Source: Prado023 sp963736425
GTDB taxonomy: Bacteria > Actinomycetota > Actinomycetes > S36-B12 > CAIYMF01
Direction: 5' to 3'
Length of the DNA stretch: 64,000 nt
NCBI GenBank assembly: GCA_963736425.1
Contig: CAVTOX010000002.1
Coordinates: 31,533-95,532, forward strand
The notes under the pieces were generated by a model. It was not told the origin of the DNA. It worked only from the letters and a program-made list of their open reading frames with translations, and made no database searches. Below are positions 56,183 to 64,000 of this stretch, one piece after another; the stretch's first letter is position 1, and each line of letters opens with the position of its first letter. The translations under genes and the position numbers were made by a program.

Positions 56183-56260
56183 GCTTCCGGGGGACGCGTC
56201 CGCTCGGAGGTCCACACCAACGGGTCGCCTGATGCCGGGACGGGCTGGCCTCGGCTGGGA

Positions 56261-57126
56261 TCAGAACCCGCCGAAGTCGAAGCCGCCGCCGTCGAACCCG
56301 CCGCCGTCGAAGCCGCCCGCGTCGCCTCCGCCTCCCCCATCGAAGCCGCCCGCGTCACTCCCCGGCGTCTCCGCCCTGCCGTCACCGCCGCCATCCCCAC
56401 CGAGGTCGCCACCACCGTCACCGCCGAAGTAGTCGTACCCCGGCGGCAGGTAGAGGGCGTTGAACAGCATCGTGCCCATCAGGACGTTGCTCATCATGTA
56501 GGCGCCGGAACCCGCGTACCAGCCGCGCGCCCAGGGCGCGTACTCCGGACCGGCCTCGTAGTAGGGCCGGTCCCCCGACGCCGTCGGGACGAGCCGCGCC
56601 TGCGGGTCCAGGCCGTCCTTGATGCGCGCGTCGCACGCCGCACACACGGGAACGTCGCGCATCGCTCCCCCTCCGGTGCCCATTGAGCATCAGCGACGGA
56701 CAGGCCATGGCGCTGGTCGAAGAAGCACGGGGGCCTGCGGCTGGGGAGTTCCCGGCCCTCGCGGCGGGCGTCGAGCTTGGCCAGGGCGAAGCGCCCGTCG
56801 TCCAGCGACTTCGATACCCACTGGAGGTCATCCGGGTGGGCTGAGGCGGCCAGCGCGTCCTTGGCCCGCTCGTAGGCGCCGAGCGCGTCGTCGAAGTCGT
56901 GCGCCGCCTCGGGGTCCAGGGACTCCGGCACCGGCGTGTCGGCGATCTGCTGACCGAGCTGGGTCACGTCCTCCTCGGCGACACGTCGCACCGCCTGCCA
57001 GCGCCGGTCAGCGAGCTCCTTGTTCTGTCGGGTCGATCCCACTGCGGCCTGCTTCTGCCGCGACTGCATGAAGACGATCAAGCCGACGATGAGCAGGGCC
57101 ATGAGGATCCAGTCCATGCCCTCCAC
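56261..57126 (-). pseudogene. Membrane-anchored Gly-rich protein, interrupted by a frameshift
   Basis: Frame one (57126 down to about 56670) encodes a membrane anchor (MDWILMALLIVGLIVFMQSR), a helical region and PPCFFDQRHGLSVADAQWAP. The continuation, RDVPVCAACDARIKDGLDPQ, YAPWARGWYAG and a Gly/Phe/Asp tail, is in another frame ending at 56261. A one-base loss in the c-run 56667-56671 explains the break. Reconstructed length is about 287 residues. Proteins of this layout (anchor, CFF-Dx-RHG block, CAxC pair, GGGFDGGG tail) occur in actinobacteria without known function. Assembly error in the run is likely. Confidence 0.65.
56268..56350 (-). repeat. 15-base tandem repeat encoding GGGFD units
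   Basis: About five imperfect copies of a ccgccgtcgaagccg-type unit encode GGFDGGG repeats at the C-terminus of the Gly-rich membrane protein. The unit keeps the reading frame, so copy-number change would only lengthen or shorten the tail. Confidence 0.7.
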
Positions 57127-57160
57127 GATAACCGCCAGGGCGCAGGACCGCTGCCGAACT

Positions 57161-58153
57161 TCAGCCGGCTGAGTCCTCGGTGTGGACGGCCGTCGCCTGC
57201 TTGGAGTACGAGCGGACGTAGAACGCGCGCATCAGCAGGGCTTCCCAGAGCGGCAGCGGCTTGGCGCCGCCGAGTCCAGACGCCCCGATCCAGGCCCGGG
57301 CGGCCTTCTCCACCACCATGGCCACGGCCTCGTGGTCCGTCCCGAACACCAGGGCGCCCCGGCCGGGAACCAGCACTGCGTCGGCCCTCGGGCGCCGCTT
57401 CGGGGTCGACCGCAACGTGGCGACCCGGCGACCAGTGAGCTGGGCGAGGTCGTCGAGCACAGGGGGCAACGGCTTGCGCAGGATGGAGAACCGGACTGTG
57501 AACGGGGCGGTGGACAGCCACGCCGGCGAGCCATCGCCCAGCTCCACCTGCTGGACGCACGCCGGATCCCACGGCGCATCAGGATCCGCAGGCATGTGCG
57601 ACCCCTCGTACGGGCGCTTGGCCACGACGTACGCCGAGCACGCCCGCTCCAGCTCGGAGACCCGATCGAAGGCCTCCTCCAGCGTGCCGCCGACGGCGAA
57701 CGCCCCGTGGTTGGCCATCAGCACCGCAGGTCCCGCGCCCAGGGCCCCGACGGTGCCCTCGGTGATCTTCTTGGTGCCTGGCAGTGCGTACGGGGCGCAC
57801 GGCACCTCCCCGAAGGGTGTGGGCACGGGCACGCGCGCGGCTGCGCAGATGGACGCCGCGACCTGGTGGGTGTGCACCCCTGCCATCACCTCGGGCCGGT
57901 GGCGGTAGGTCTCACTGTGCAGCTTGCGCTCCCCGCTGGGCTTGTACGAACCCGACCACTCACCGGAGTCGAGGTCCACGCGCACGATCATCTTCTCAGT
58001 CAGGTCCGGGTAGGTGATCCCGCTGGGCGTGACGAGCATGGACCGCTCGTCGAGTCGGACGCTCAGGTTGCCCCAGGTGCGCGCCACCAGGCCGTCGGCG
58101 AGCAGCCTGTGCCCCGCGTCGACGAGCTCGCGGCGGGCCTGGGCCTCGCTCAC
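57161..58153 (-). CDS. Class II aldolase/adducin family protein
   Basis: 330 residues. The class II aldolase domain covers about residues 1-210: LVDAGHRLLADGLVARTWGN, SVRLDERSMLVTPSGITYPD, zinc ligands in GVHTHQVAAS and the later VLMANHGAFAVGGTLEEAFD. The remaining 120 residues contain a second, unrecognised part (ADAVLVPGRGALVFGTDHEA). Such enzymes cleave or epimerise sugar phosphates or hydroxy acids. GTG start overlaps the aminotransferase stop by 4 bases, so the two are co-translated and probably act on one compound. Confidence 0.82.
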   Translation of the reverse strand: MSEAQARRELVDAGHRLLADGLVARTWGNLSVRLDERSMLVTPSGITYPDLTEKMIVRVDLDSGEWSGSYKPSGERKLHSETYRHRPEVMAGVHTHQVAASICAAARVPVPTPFGEVPCAPYALPGTKKITEGTVGALGAGPAVLMANHGAFAVGGTLEEAFDRVSELERACSAYVVAKRPYEGSHMPADPDAPWDPACVQQVELGDGSPAWLSTAPFTVRFSILRKPLPPVLDDLAQLTGRRVATLRSTPKRRPRADAVLVPGRGALVFGTDHEAVAMVVEKAARAWIGASGLGGAKPLPLWEALLMRAFYVRSYSKQATAVHTEDSAG

Positions 58154-59622
58154 TGCCGCGCTCCCTCGACCTGGGCGAACACGCGGTCGAAGGCCGCCAC
58201 GGCGTGGTCGATCGTGGCCTCGGTGTGCGCGGCGCTCGTGTACAGCCGCGATCCTGCGAGGGTGATGACGCCCTCGGCGGTGTACGCCGCGCCCATCTCC
58301 TCCATCACGGTCTTGCGCGCCTTGATCTCCTTGAGCTTCGCCGGGACCTCCCAGATCCGGTTGAAGTCCACCGCGAAGTGCAGCGTTCCGACGGTCTGCA
58401 GGTGCACGATCGAGCCCTGGTTGTAGGCCACGAAGGGTAGGCCGCGCCGGGTGATCGACTCGCGCAGCCCAGCGGTGAGCCTGTCGCCCATCGCGCCGGC
58501 TCGCTCGGCCGCGTTCTGGCGCTCCATCTCCACGAGCGTGAAGTACCCCGCCGCCGACGAGAGCGGGTTGGCCGCCATCGTCCCGCCGACCAGCGCCTTC
58601 TTCGATCCGGCCTCGAGCCCGGCGGCCAGCAGCTTCATGTGCTCGCGCTTGCCGCCCAGGCCGCCCGCCGAGGGGTACCCGCCGGCGACGACCTTGCCGA
58701 ACACAGTGAGGTCGGGCTCCACGCCGAAGTAGCCCTGCGCGCCGGACATGCCGATCCGGAACCCGGTGACGACCTCGTCGAAGATCAGCAGCGCGCCGTA
58801 CTTGTCGCAGAGCTCGCGCACGCCCGCGTTGAAGTCCCGGGGCAACGGCCGCGTGCCGCTCTCCGGGCCGATGGGCTCGATGAGGACGGCGGCCGTCCCG
58901 CCGCGGGCCCGGTTGATCATCAGGGTGCGCTCGAGGGCGTCGAGGTCGCCGGGGAAGAACTCCTGGGTGTGGCGGAACACGTACTTGGGCACGCCGTGCG
59001 CCTCGTGGTGGCGGGTGCCCGGGATCCGCAGCCCATAGGCCAATTGGTCGGACCAGCCGTGGTAGGCACCACCCATCTTGACGACGTTCTTCTTGCCGGT
59101 GGACAACCGGGCGACGCGGATCGCGGCCATGCAACCCTCGGTGCCCGAGCCCAGCATCCGGAACATCGGGACCGCGGGCATGTGGTCGGCGATGAACCGC
59201 GCCAGCTTCAGCTCGTACTCGTGGAAGAGCCCCGTCGACGGACCGCACGTGCGCAACAGGTCGATCACCTGCTCGAGAACCTCCGGTGGGTTCGAGCCAA
59301 GGACGGTGGGCCCACCGGCCTGCAGGAAGTCCAGGTACTCGTTGCCGTCGAGGTCCTGCAGGTGACAGCCCTCAGCCCGGGTGATCACCAGGGGGAACGG
59401 CATGTTGAAGGCCAGGTTGTGCTGAACGCCTCCGGGGATGTACTCAGCGGCCTCGGTCGTCATCGCCTTCGACGACTGGCACTGCTTCTCGAAGTACTCG
59501 TCGAGGTATCCCTGCAGGGCATCGCGGCGCAGGCGACGTATGGGCTGGGCGATCAACGCGTCCAGGTCGGCAATGACGCGCGGAACGTCGGGGTACTCGG
59601 TGATCGCGAAACCGTCAGCCAC
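58150..59622 (-). CDS. Class III aminotransferase, HemL-like
   Basis: 490 residues. PLP enzyme of the glutamate-1-semialdehyde aminomutase/omega-transaminase group. Visible marks: GCHLQDLDGNEYLDFLQAGG, GSGTEGCMAAIRVARL, KMGGAYHGW, LLIFDEVVTGFRIG and the PLP Lys in VFGKVVAGGYPSAG. The coupling to a class II aldolase and the distance from any heme gene argue for a catabolic or biosynthetic aminotransferase rather than HemL itself. GTG at 59622 has aggagga before it; an ATG at 59655 is upstream. Confidence 0.82.
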   Translation of the reverse strand: MADGFAITEYPDVPRVIADLDALIAQPIRRLRRDALQGYLDEYFEKQCQSSKAMTTEAAEYIPGGVQHNLAFNMPFPLVITRAEGCHLQDLDGNEYLDFLQAGGPTVLGSNPPEVLEQVIDLLRTCGPSTGLFHEYELKLARFIADHMPAVPMFRMLGSGTEGCMAAIRVARLSTGKKNVVKMGGAYHGWSDQLAYGLRIPGTRHHEAHGVPKYVFRHTQEFFPGDLDALERTLMINRARGGTAAVLIEPIGPESGTRPLPRDFNAGVRELCDKYGALLIFDEVVTGFRIGMSGAQGYFGVEPDLTVFGKVVAGGYPSAGGLGGKREHMKLLAAGLEAGSKKALVGGTMAANPLSSAAGYFTLVEMERQNAAERAGAMGDRLTAGLRESITRRGLPFVAYNQGSIVHLQTVGTLHFAVDFNRIWEVPAKLKEIKARKTVMEEMGAAYTAEGVITLAGSRLYTSAAHTEATIDHAVAAFDRVFAQVEGARQ

Positions 59623-59710
59623 GGAATCCTCCTGGTGAGCGTTGCCTGGAGCCATCCAACCACCGCGCCCACCCGGATTCCGGCCCGCCCCGGGGGCGAG
59701 TGCGACGCAG

Positions 59711-60706
59711 TCACACCGCGTCGAGGAACGCCACCGTCCGCCCGACGTACCAGGGCAGCTCCGCGCCGCGCTCGTGGAAGCCCACGTGCCCTCCGGTGCG
59801 GGTGATCGCCCGACGCACCGGGGTGTCGGCCTCCAGCTGCGCCCAGTCGATCGCTTGGTAGGGACCGGCCGGGATCATCGGATCGTCCAGCGCATGCACC
59901 ACCAGCGTCGGGACGGTGATGCAGGGCAGGAACTGGGCGCTGGAGTTCACGGCGTAGTACTCGGCCGCATCGCGCCAGCCGTTGTGCTTGGCGGTGATGA
60001 GGTCGTCGAACTCCGTGAGGGTGCTGACCTTCGCGATGGCCGTGCGCTCGTCGTCGGTGAGGGCGAGTCCCGAGTTCTCCGTGTCGGACTTCAGCTTGCC
60101 GACCAGGAACCTCTCGTAGAGGCCGAACATCCGCCGGCTCAGGTGCTCGACCCCGACGCTGAGGTCCAGGGGTGACGAGACCGCCACGCCGCCACGGACA
60201 GGTATCCCCTCCAGTGACTCGCCGAGGAGCTTGAGCGTGACGTTCCCGCCCAGGGAGAAGCCGACGATCGCGACACCCTCCGCACCGGGTTCGTCGGCCA
60301 GCGCGCGCAGCACGGAGCGCAGGTCCCCGGAGCGGCCACCGTGGTAGAGCATCCGGCAGTGCTCGGACGAGTCCCCCACCCCCCGCAGGTCCACCCGCGC
60401 GACTGCGTACCCGGCGCGCAACAGGCCCAGGGTCGTCGCCCGCACGTAGGTCGAGTCGATCGACCCGCCCAGGCCGTGGACGACCAGCACCAATGGCCGG
60501 TCGGGGCGTGGACCGATCCGCGGGCGGTGTATGCGCACGGCGAGCGAGTCGCCCGACCCGTCGGTCATGGCCACGAGGATGCGCTGCTCACTCGATACCG
60601 CCTCGAGGTCGTGCTGGCGTGGGCGGATCCGGTCGGCCACGGTCTGCAGGTTGCCGGTCAGCCACGGCGGCGCCGGGGTGAAGCCAGCGTTGATGATGTC
60701 GGTCAT
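59711..60706 (-). CDS. Alpha/beta hydrolase, YheT family
   Basis: 331 residues. Nucleophile Ser in GFSLGGN, oxyanion HGLGGSIDSTYVRA, Asp in ALDDPMIP and His in GGHVGF. The opening PWLTGNLQTVADRI corresponds to the NPHLQT block of YheT-like hydrolases. Substrate unknown, probably esters or thioesters. The ATG overlaps the HAD phosphatase stop by 4 bases. It is followed after 88 bases by the aminotransferase. Confidence 0.85.
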   Translation of the reverse strand: MTDIINAGFTPAPPWLTGNLQTVADRIRPRQHDLEAVSSEQRILVAMTDGSGDSLAVRIHRPRIGPRPDRPLVLVVHGLGGSIDSTYVRATTLGLLRAGYAVARVDLRGVGDSSEHCRMLYHGGRSGDLRSVLRALADEPGAEGVAIVGFSLGGNVTLKLLGESLEGIPVRGGVAVSSPLDLSVGVEHLSRRMFGLYERFLVGKLKSDTENSGLALTDDERTAIAKVSTLTEFDDLITAKHNGWRDAAEYYAVNSSAQFLPCITVPTLVVHALDDPMIPAGPYQAIDWAQLEADTPVRRAITRTGGHVGFHERGAELPWYVGRTVAFLDAV

Positions 60707-61614
60707 CGGAGGCCCAGGACGCTCTTGATGGTGCGCACGACGCCGTTGTCGGTGTTCTCCGGGGCCCGGAAGCGCGCACGTGCGGCCAGCTCCGGGTGGG
60801 CGTTGGCCATCGCGAAGGAGTAGGTGGCCTCGTCCATCATCTCCAGATCGTTGAGGAAGTCGCCGAAGACCATCGTCTGGTCGCGGGTGATGCCCAGGGC
60901 CTGCTGGATGTGGCGGATCCCGCTGCCCTTGTTGGCGTGCTGGTCCATGATGTCGAGCCAGTGCTGGCCGGACACCACCACCTGGTGGGTCCCCCGGAAG
61001 TGCGCGTACGCGGGCGCGGACACCCGCTCGGAGGACTCGAAGTCGTAGATCGCGACCTTCAGGATGTCGTCGTAGACCGTGTTGAGGTCCTCGACGATCT
61101 GCAGCCGGTGGTAGTACTTGTCGACCTCGGCGAGGAAGGCTGCGTCCGTGCGCTCGATGTAGGCCGACTCCTTGCCGCAGAGGACCGCCCCGACGTCGGC
61201 GCCCCCCGCGTTCAGGTCCCGGGCGACGTCGATCAGCTCGCGGGCGACCTGCCGGTCGAGGCAGTCCGAACTGAGCTCGCGGCCCTCGCGGACGACGTAC
61301 GTCCCGTTCTCGGCGATGAACACGACCTCGTCGGCGATCGGCTCGAACCGCTCCAGGAGGTTGTAGTACTGACGGCCGGACGCCGGGCAGAAGACGACCC
61401 CGCGCTCGTGCAGGGCGTCGATCAGCGGCCAGAAGTCGTCGTGGATCGCGTCGTCGTCGTCGAGGAGCGTGCCGTCCATGTCGCAGGCGATCAGCCGGAT
61501 GTCGGGGATGGGGTCGAAGGCGAGCGGCTCGACGGTGCCCGGGATGGGCTCAGCGCCGCTCTCTGACCCGGTGGCTGCGTGCGGCTCCGAGGCGGGCGTG
61601 GGTTCAGGAGTCAC
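60703..61614 (-). CDS. HAD-superfamily phosphatase, Cof/IIB type
   Basis: 303 residues. Motif I DMDGTLLDDDDAI, motif II and IIB cap (VVFCPASGRQYYNLLERF), and motif IV VFGDFLNDLEMM, typical of sugar-phosphate phosphatases such as YidA. A 35-residue polar, Pro/Glu-rich N-terminus precedes the domain. The GTG at 61614 is chosen as the last start before that region; longer ORF is not homologous. Translationally coupled to the YheT-like hydrolase. Confidence 0.85.
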   Translation of the reverse strand: MTPEPTPASEPHAATGSESGAEPIPGTVEPLAFDPIPDIRLIACDMDGTLLDDDDAIHDDFWPLIDALHERGVVFCPASGRQYYNLLERFEPIADEVVFIAENGTYVVREGRELSSDCLDRQVARELIDVARDLNAGGADVGAVLCGKESAYIERTDAAFLAEVDKYYHRLQIVEDLNTVYDDILKVAIYDFESSERVSAPAYAHFRGTHQVVVSGQHWLDIMDQHANKGSGIRHIQQALGITRDQTMVFGDFLNDLEMMDEATYSFAMANAHPELAARARFRAPENTDNGVVRTIKSVLGLR

Positions 61615-61722
61615 CCGGGCATCCTCCCATCCCCCGCGGTCCACTCGCCGCGCCAACGGTGAGAGCCCGGCCTCCCGGGTCACCGCGGCTCGCCCTCGGA
61701 GGGGCCTTGGCATGATGCCCGC

Positions 61723-62494
61723 ATGCCCGAGATCCACTGGAAGCACCGCACTGGCGGCGACGCGGCACGCTTCCTGGCGACCGAGGCAGCGGGCTTGGAC
61801 TGGATCCGTGTTCCTAGCGGGCCCCCGGTGCCCGCCGTCGTCGAGGTCGGGCCCGCGCGGCTCGGTATGGAACTCGTGCCCGAGGGACGTCCGGCGCGCG
61901 AGATGGCCGAGGATTTCGGGCGACGGCTCGCGCAACTCCACGACGCCGGGGCGCCGCGATTCGGAAGCCCTCCCCCCACAGCCCGGACCGGACGGGTGGA
62001 TCGGAGACCTCCCCATGCCCTACGCCGAGCGCACCACGTTCGCGGAGTTCTGGGCACTCGACCGGATCGCTGCCACGGCCCGGATGGCCCGTGACCGCGG
62101 TGGGTTGGACGCGGCGCAGGCGGCTGAGGTCGACCGGTTCGTTGCCGACCTCCTCATCGGCGAGGTCGACGCAGGGCCGACCGAGCCACCTGCGCGCGTG
62201 CACGGCGACCTCTGGAGCGGCAACATCCTGTGGGGTTCGGACGGCCAGGTGTGGCTGATCGATCCGGCTGCCCATGGAGGCCACCCCGAGTCGGACCTCG
62301 CGATGCTGGCGCTGTTCGGCGTGCCCCATCTCGAACGGATCATCAACAGCTACCTGGAGTCCCACCCTCTGGCGCCCGGGTGGGTGGCGCGCATCCCCCT
62401 GCATCAGGCCTGGCCACTGCTGGTCCACGCCGCCCTGTTCGGCGGCGGGTACGGTGACTCCGCCCTCGCGGCTCTGCGCCGCGCCCACGGGTGA
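61723..62494 (+). pseudogene. Fructosamine-kinase-like gene, interrupted by a frameshift
   Basis: The N-terminal frame (MPEIHWKHRTGGDAARFLAT to RLAQLHDAGAPRFG) ends at 62094 in nonsense. The conserved continuation, QPGPDGWIGDLPMPYAERTT and VHGDLWSGNILWGSDGQVWL, is in the next frame up to 62494. A one-base excess in the six-base c-run 61972-61977 accounts for it. Reconstructed protein is about 257 residues, with the kinase-like HGDLWSGN and DPAAHGGHPESDLAM motifs intact. Family members phosphorylate fructosamines to repair glycated protein. Homopolymer location makes an assembly error likely. Confidence 0.75.
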
Positions 62495-62510
62495 GGGCTG
62501 CCGCCACTGG

Positions 62511-62960
62511 TCAGGCGGTCGGTCCACCGTCGTGGAGCGCGATCGCCTGGCGCATCGACTTCCGGGCGCGCTTGCGGTCGCCGGCAGCGTCGTAGGCGGT
62601 GGAGAGCTCGAACCAGCGCTCCCAGGAGTCGGGGTCGGCCTCCACCCGGGTACGCACCTCGGCGAAGTGGGCATCGGCTGCGGCTCGGATGGGCCTCCCT
62701 GAGGGCCGCCGGGGCAGGTCGTCCACGGGGAGTTCCCCTCGGGCAGCGAGTTCATGGCCCAGCGCCTCGGTGGCCCGCCCGAACTGCCACTCCCGCCAGA
62801 GCACCCACAGCCCGATGACCGGGAAGGCGAGGATGGCGACCCCGAGCATGACGGGGACGATCCCGCCCGCCTGGATGAAGTCGATGGCCCGCGACGCGGA
62901 GAAGAACAGGTACGCACCGAGCAGGACGGCCATGAGCACCGCCATGCGCTTGCCGGTCAT
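62511..62960 (-). CDS. Membrane-anchored TPR-like protein
   Basis: 149 residues: two membrane segments (about 6-24 and 33-56) and a C-terminal helical part with a TPR-like unit (WERWFELSTAYDAAGDRKRA). The PVDDLPRRPSGRPIRAAADA linker is often seen in actinobacterial proteins beside dapB. Function unknown. Lies 11 bases after dapB in the same direction, so likely co-transcribed. Confidence 0.7.
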   Translation of the reverse strand: MTGKRMAVLMAVLLGAYLFFSASRAIDFIQAGGIVPVMLGVAILAFPVIGLWVLWREWQFGRATEALGHELAARGELPVDDLPRRPSGRPIRAAADAHFAEVRTRVEADPDSWERWFELSTAYDAAGDRKRARKSMRQAIALHDGGPTA

Positions 62961-62971
62961 GGAATGCCTGC

Positions 62972-63724
62972 TCAGCCGTCCAGGCCGAGGAAGCCGTCGA
63001 TCCCGACCGTGAGGCCCGGGGTCGAGGCGACGTTCCGCACGGACAGCAGCACGCCAGGCATGAAGCTGGCCCGGTCGAACGAGTCGTGCCGGATGGTCAG
63101 GGTCTCCCCCGGTCCCCCGAGCAGAACCTCCTGGTGGGCGACGAGACCCTGGAGGCGGACTGCGTGAACGTGGATCCCGTCGACCGTCGCACCCCGGGCG
63201 CCTTCGAGGGCCGAGGTCGTGGCGTCGGGCATGTCCGGGCTGCCGGCCGCGGCACGGGCGGCCGCGACGAGCTGCGCGGTCCGGGTTGCGGTGCCCGAGG
63301 GCGCGTCGGCCTTGCGCGGATGGTGCAGCTCGACGATCTCGACCGACTCGAAGTGCGGCGCCGCGGCGGCGGCGAAACGCATCATCAGCACGGCGGCGAT
63401 CCCGAAGTTCGGGGCGATCACCGCACCCGTGCCCGGGGATGCTTCGAGCCAGGCACGCACCTGGTCCAGCCGGGCCGTGTCGAAGCCCGTGGTACCCACG
63501 ACCGGATGGATCCCAGCAGCGATGAGGAACTCGAGGTTGCCCATGACCGACTCAGGGTGGGTGAAGTCCACCGCCACCTGGGCTCCGGCCGCGACCAGCT
63601 CCTGGAGCTCGTCACCCACATCGAGGCTCGCCACCAGCTCGAGGTCCGGGGCGTCGTACACCGCCCTGACCACCTCGGACCCCATGCGCCCCCGCGCACC
63701 CAGCACACCAACTCGGATCGTCAC
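62972..63724 (-). CDS. dapB: 4-hydroxy-tetrahydrodipicolinate reductase
   Basis: 250 residues, next enzyme after DapA in diaminopimelate synthesis. Nucleotide site VGVLGARGRMGSEVVRAV, catalytic block VEIVELHHPRKADAPSGTAT and C-terminal VLLSVRN. ATG start. It follows an M16 peptidase gene, the usual actinobacterial neighbour. Confidence 0.94.
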   Translation of the reverse strand: MTIRVGVLGARGRMGSEVVRAVYDAPDLELVASLDVGDELQELVAAGAQVAVDFTHPESVMGNLEFLIAAGIHPVVGTTGFDTARLDQVRAWLEASPGTGAVIAPNFGIAAVLMMRFAAAAAPHFESVEIVELHHPRKADAPSGTATRTAQLVAAARAAAGSPDMPDATTSALEGARGATVDGIHVHAVRLQGLVAHQEVLLGGPGETLTIRHDSFDRASFMPGVLLSVRNVASTPGLTVGIDGFLGLDG

Positions 63725-63809
63725 CCGGGCATTGTCCCACCATCGTGCGCCCAGTCGCCCGACGCTCGGGACCCGCGCCGGTCCTGACCCTCGCGAGAAC
63801 TCCCGATGC

Positions 63810-64000
63810 TCAGCCGAGCGAGAACCGGCGGGACTCCTCGAAAGGTCCGATGACCGTCAGGGACTTGGGCACCGACAGGATCGCCGCCGCCTGCCGCGCG
63901 ATGTCATCGATGCTCACGCCGTCGATGCGGGTCAGCAATCCGTCGATGCTCGGCAGGTCACCGGTGGAGAGGTCGGCATTGCCGATACGGCTCATTAGGC
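63810..64000 (-). CDS. M16 family metallopeptidase, C-terminal fragment
   Basis: Only the last 60-odd residues lie inside the window (LMSRIGNADLSTGDLPSIDG, then SVPKSLTVIGPFEESRRF to the stop). This tail and the position next to dapB match the inactive or accessory half of actinobacterial insulinase-like M16 peptidases. The catalytic HxxEH is beyond the window edge, so activity cannot be judged. Confidence 0.75.
   Translation of the reverse strand, partial: LMSRIGNADLSTGDLPSIDGLLTRIDGVSIDDIARQAAAILSVPKSLTVIGPFEESRRFSLG

Overview
The window reads as one continuous stretch of chromosome from a high-GC Gram-positive bacterium (Actinomycetota, class Actinomycetia). Reasons visible in the sequence are the very GC-rich base composition, frequent GTG starts and start/stop overlaps, actinobacterial family proteins (DUF7455, DUF3046, DUF4192, a ClgR-type regulator, a GuaB1-type enzyme, a primary sigma factor with a long Ala/Lys-rich N-terminus), a SAM-IV riboswitch and actinobacterial LexA boxes of the form TCGAAC-N4-GTTCGA. 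The order parE, sigA, nrdJ, nrdR, lexA, dinG, hflX, dapF, miaA, miaB, recX, recA, then clgR, pgsA, rimO, ftsK, dapA, thyX, dapB resembles, from memory, the streptomycete core region. The genus cannot be fixed from this alone. No rRNA, tRNA, CRISPR array, prophage or insertion sequence was recognised.

Layout. 1-5.3 kb: a ferredoxin-NADP reductase translationally coupled to a beta-carbonic anhydrase, converging on topoisomerase IV subunit B, then three small conserved or membrane proteins. 5.4-14.4 kb: a broken secreted-protein gene, HrpA helicase, a GuaB1-type enzyme, a small P-loop kinase-like protein, a solitary PilB/GspE-type ATPase and a NUDIX hydrolase. 14.4-15.1 kb: a roughly 700-bp compositionally odd segment lying between two near-copies of the sigA 3' end and holding one small membrane protein gene. 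15-23.5 kb: primary sigma factor, universal stress protein, SAM-IV-controlled metY, DUF4192, a GreA-like factor, an SRPBCC/SDR pair and a proline-rich membrane protein. 23.7-28.6 kb: the DNA precursor and SOS block nrdJ, nrdR, a ChiZ-like LysM protein and divergent lexA, with operator-like sites. 28.7-31 kb: DUF2252 protein and 1-Cys peroxiredoxin. 31-39.4 kb: a compact leftward gene series recA-recX-miaB-miaA-dapF-hflX-dinG with a LexA box upstream of recA. 39.6-44.5 kb: DUF3046 and the giant helicase Lhr. 44.5-53 kb: leftward thyX, CofE-like, dapA, ftsK, rimO, pgsA, cinA, clgR. 53-56 kb: a small membrane protein, gap, a 26-residue ORF and an MFS transporter. 56-64 kb: a Gly-rich membrane-anchored protein, a class II aldolase/class III aminotransferase pair, a YheT-like hydrolase and HAD phosphatase pair, a fructosamine-kinase-like gene, a TPR protein, dapB and the end of an M16 peptidase.

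Functionally the region combines DNA repair and its control (LexA, RecA, RecX, DinG, Lhr), nucleotide supply (NrdJ/NrdR, ThyX, GuaB1), lysine/diaminopimelate synthesis (DapA, DapB, DapF), tRNA and ribosome modification (MiaA, MiaB, RimO, HflX), chromosome segregation and topology (FtsK, ParE) and central metabolism (Gap, MetY). Four genes (secreted protein, rimO, Gly-rich membrane protein, fructosamine kinase) are split by single-base frameshifts, five in all. Two lie in runs of five or six identical bases, so assembly error is a serious alternative to real decay. The least explained items are the segment flanked by sigA-end repeats, the aminotransferase/aldolase cluster, the solitary secretion-type ATPase, a CsoR/CstR-like operator over the peroxiredoxin promoter, and two very short membrane-protein ORFs.
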